DNA from: Oscillospiraceae bacterium
Lineage (GTDB): Bacteria; Bacillota_A; Clostridia; Oscillospirales; CAG-272
Length of the DNA: 21,856 nt
Assembly: GCA_015064425.1 (NCBI GenBank)
Contig: SVSF01000020.1
Location: 1 to 21,856, forward strand
Direction of reading: 5' to 3'
The notes under the pieces were generated by a model that saw only the letters and a program-made list of their open reading frames with translations, did no database searches and had not been told where the DNA came from. The position numbers were made by a program, and so were the translations under genes. This document shows positions 21,257 to 21,856 of the stretch, piece after piece (positions within the stretch are counted from its first letter, which is position 1; each line of letters begins with the position of its first letter).

Positions 21257-21856
21257 ATGAAAATTGATCTTCTGAATTTCAGTTTTGACGAATTAATTGA
21301 ATATGTTACTGCGGAAGCAGGAGAACCGAAATATCGTGCAAAGCAGATATACGAATGGATGTATAAAGGTACGGATATTGACGGGATGAGCAACCTGCCG
21401 CTTAAGACGAGAGAGCTTCTCAAAGAAAAAGCATATGTGGGGATCCCTAGAATAAAACTAAAACTTGTTTCCAAGATAGACTCGACGGTAAAGTATCTTT
21501 TTTCACTTCATGACGGGGAATGCATAGAGTCTGTGGTAATGAAATATGAACACGGATATTCAATCTGCGTCTCCTCTCAGGTCGGCTGTAATATGGGGTG
21601 TAAATTTTGCGCGTCAACTATAGGCGGAAAGACCAGAGATCTTTATGCTTCCGAAATATTGGGTCAGATAATTGCGGCTCAGAAGGATCTTTCTGTACGT
21701 ATATCCAACGTAGTTATGATGGGAATAGGCGAGCCGCTTGATAACTATAATAATATCATAAAGTTTTTGAAATTGGTAAATGCAGAGGGCGGACTCAATA
21801 TAGGATACAGACATATTTCTGTTTCCACCTGCGGGATCGTGGATAAGATATATAAG
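21257..21856 (+). CDS. rlmN: 23S rRNA (adenine-2503-C2)-methyltransferase RlmN, 5' part
   Basis: The first 200 residues are present and the gene runs off the window (family length about 340-350). The N-terminal helical domain has the usual KYRAKQIYEWMY (25-36). The radical SAM cluster motif CNMGCKFCAS gives Cys111, Cys115 and Cys118, followed by TIGGKTRDLYASEILGQI and the GIGEPLDNYNN motif (157-167) that binds S-adenosylmethionine. RlmN methylates A2503 of 23S rRNA and some tRNAs using two SAM molecules and a Cys on the protein; one late Cys in STCGIVDK (192) is in view, while the other catalytic Cys lies beyond the window. The ribosome binding site is weak (GTGGG at 21245-21249), so the start is chosen on protein homology and promoter spacing. 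Confidence 0.93.
   Translation, partial: MKIDLLNFSFDELIEYVTAEAGEPKYRAKQIYEWMYKGTDIDGMSNLPLKTRELLKEKAYVGIPRIKLKLVSKIDSTVKYLFSLHDGECIESVVMKYEHGYSICVSSQVGCNMGCKFCASTIGGKTRDLYASEILGQIIAAQKDLSVRISNVVMMGIGEPLDNYNNIIKFLKLVNAEGGLNIGYRHISVSTCGIVDKIYK

Overview
The window looks like chromosomal DNA of a low-GC Gram-positive anaerobe, most likely a gut or rumen member of the Clostridia (Oscillospirales-like). This is an inference from several things: near-consensus TTGACA/TATAAT promoters with 17-nt spacers, strong GGAGG ribosome binding sites, many intrinsic terminators, an ECF-type transporter subunit, corrinoid methyltransferase genes with a RamA-type activator, a DUF3842 protein and a TTGACA-driven rlmN. 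I saw no phage, IS, CRISPR or tRNA/rRNA genes.

Left part (1-4840). The window opens inside a broken copy of a DUF4038-type glycosidase gene (1-343). An intact lipoprotein copy lies at 2923-4782, and the two share a nearly identical 3' segment and terminator 3978 bp apart. Between them are minus-strand genes: a DUF3842 gene (2343-2750), and an operon of an ECF transporter S component (1620-2162) and a uridine-kinase-like P-loop protein (547-1611). That operon has a perfect-consensus promoter and a structured leader: two tandem hairpins with identical AGAA loops, then a strong terminator just before the start codon. It is a candidate riboswitch or attenuator.

Centre (4858-11867). A compact plus-strand operon begins at a large palindrome abutting the -35 box. 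It encodes a ribokinase-like sugar kinase, a URO-D-family methyltransferase, an AraC regulator fused in frame to a complete corrinoid (B12) carrier protein, an MtaA-like zinc methyltransferase, a RamA/RACE-type reductive activator of corrinoid proteins, and a third URO-D-family methyltransferase, ending in a perfect 14-bp terminator stem. Together these form a corrinoid methyl-transfer system. The sugar kinase and the adjacent secreted apiosidase-like glycosidase suggest, but do not prove, O-demethylation and phosphorylation of a methylated sugar or glycoside. The AraC-corrinoid fusion, which keeps an internal ribosome binding site and start codon at the junction, is the most unusual feature.

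Right part (11868-21856). A membrane-anchored XRE regulator overlaps a hexapeptide acetyltransferase gene. Next come a minus-strand 2[4Fe-4S]-type ferredoxin-like protein and a large minus-strand membrane protein with zinc ribbons, a metzincin-type protease site and MORN repeats. A LURP-one-related protein follows, then a 1070-residue exported DUF5722-like protein whose expected acid/base Glu appears to be Ser, a small membrane protein with a Cys-rich tail, and the 5' two thirds or so of rlmN, which runs off the window.
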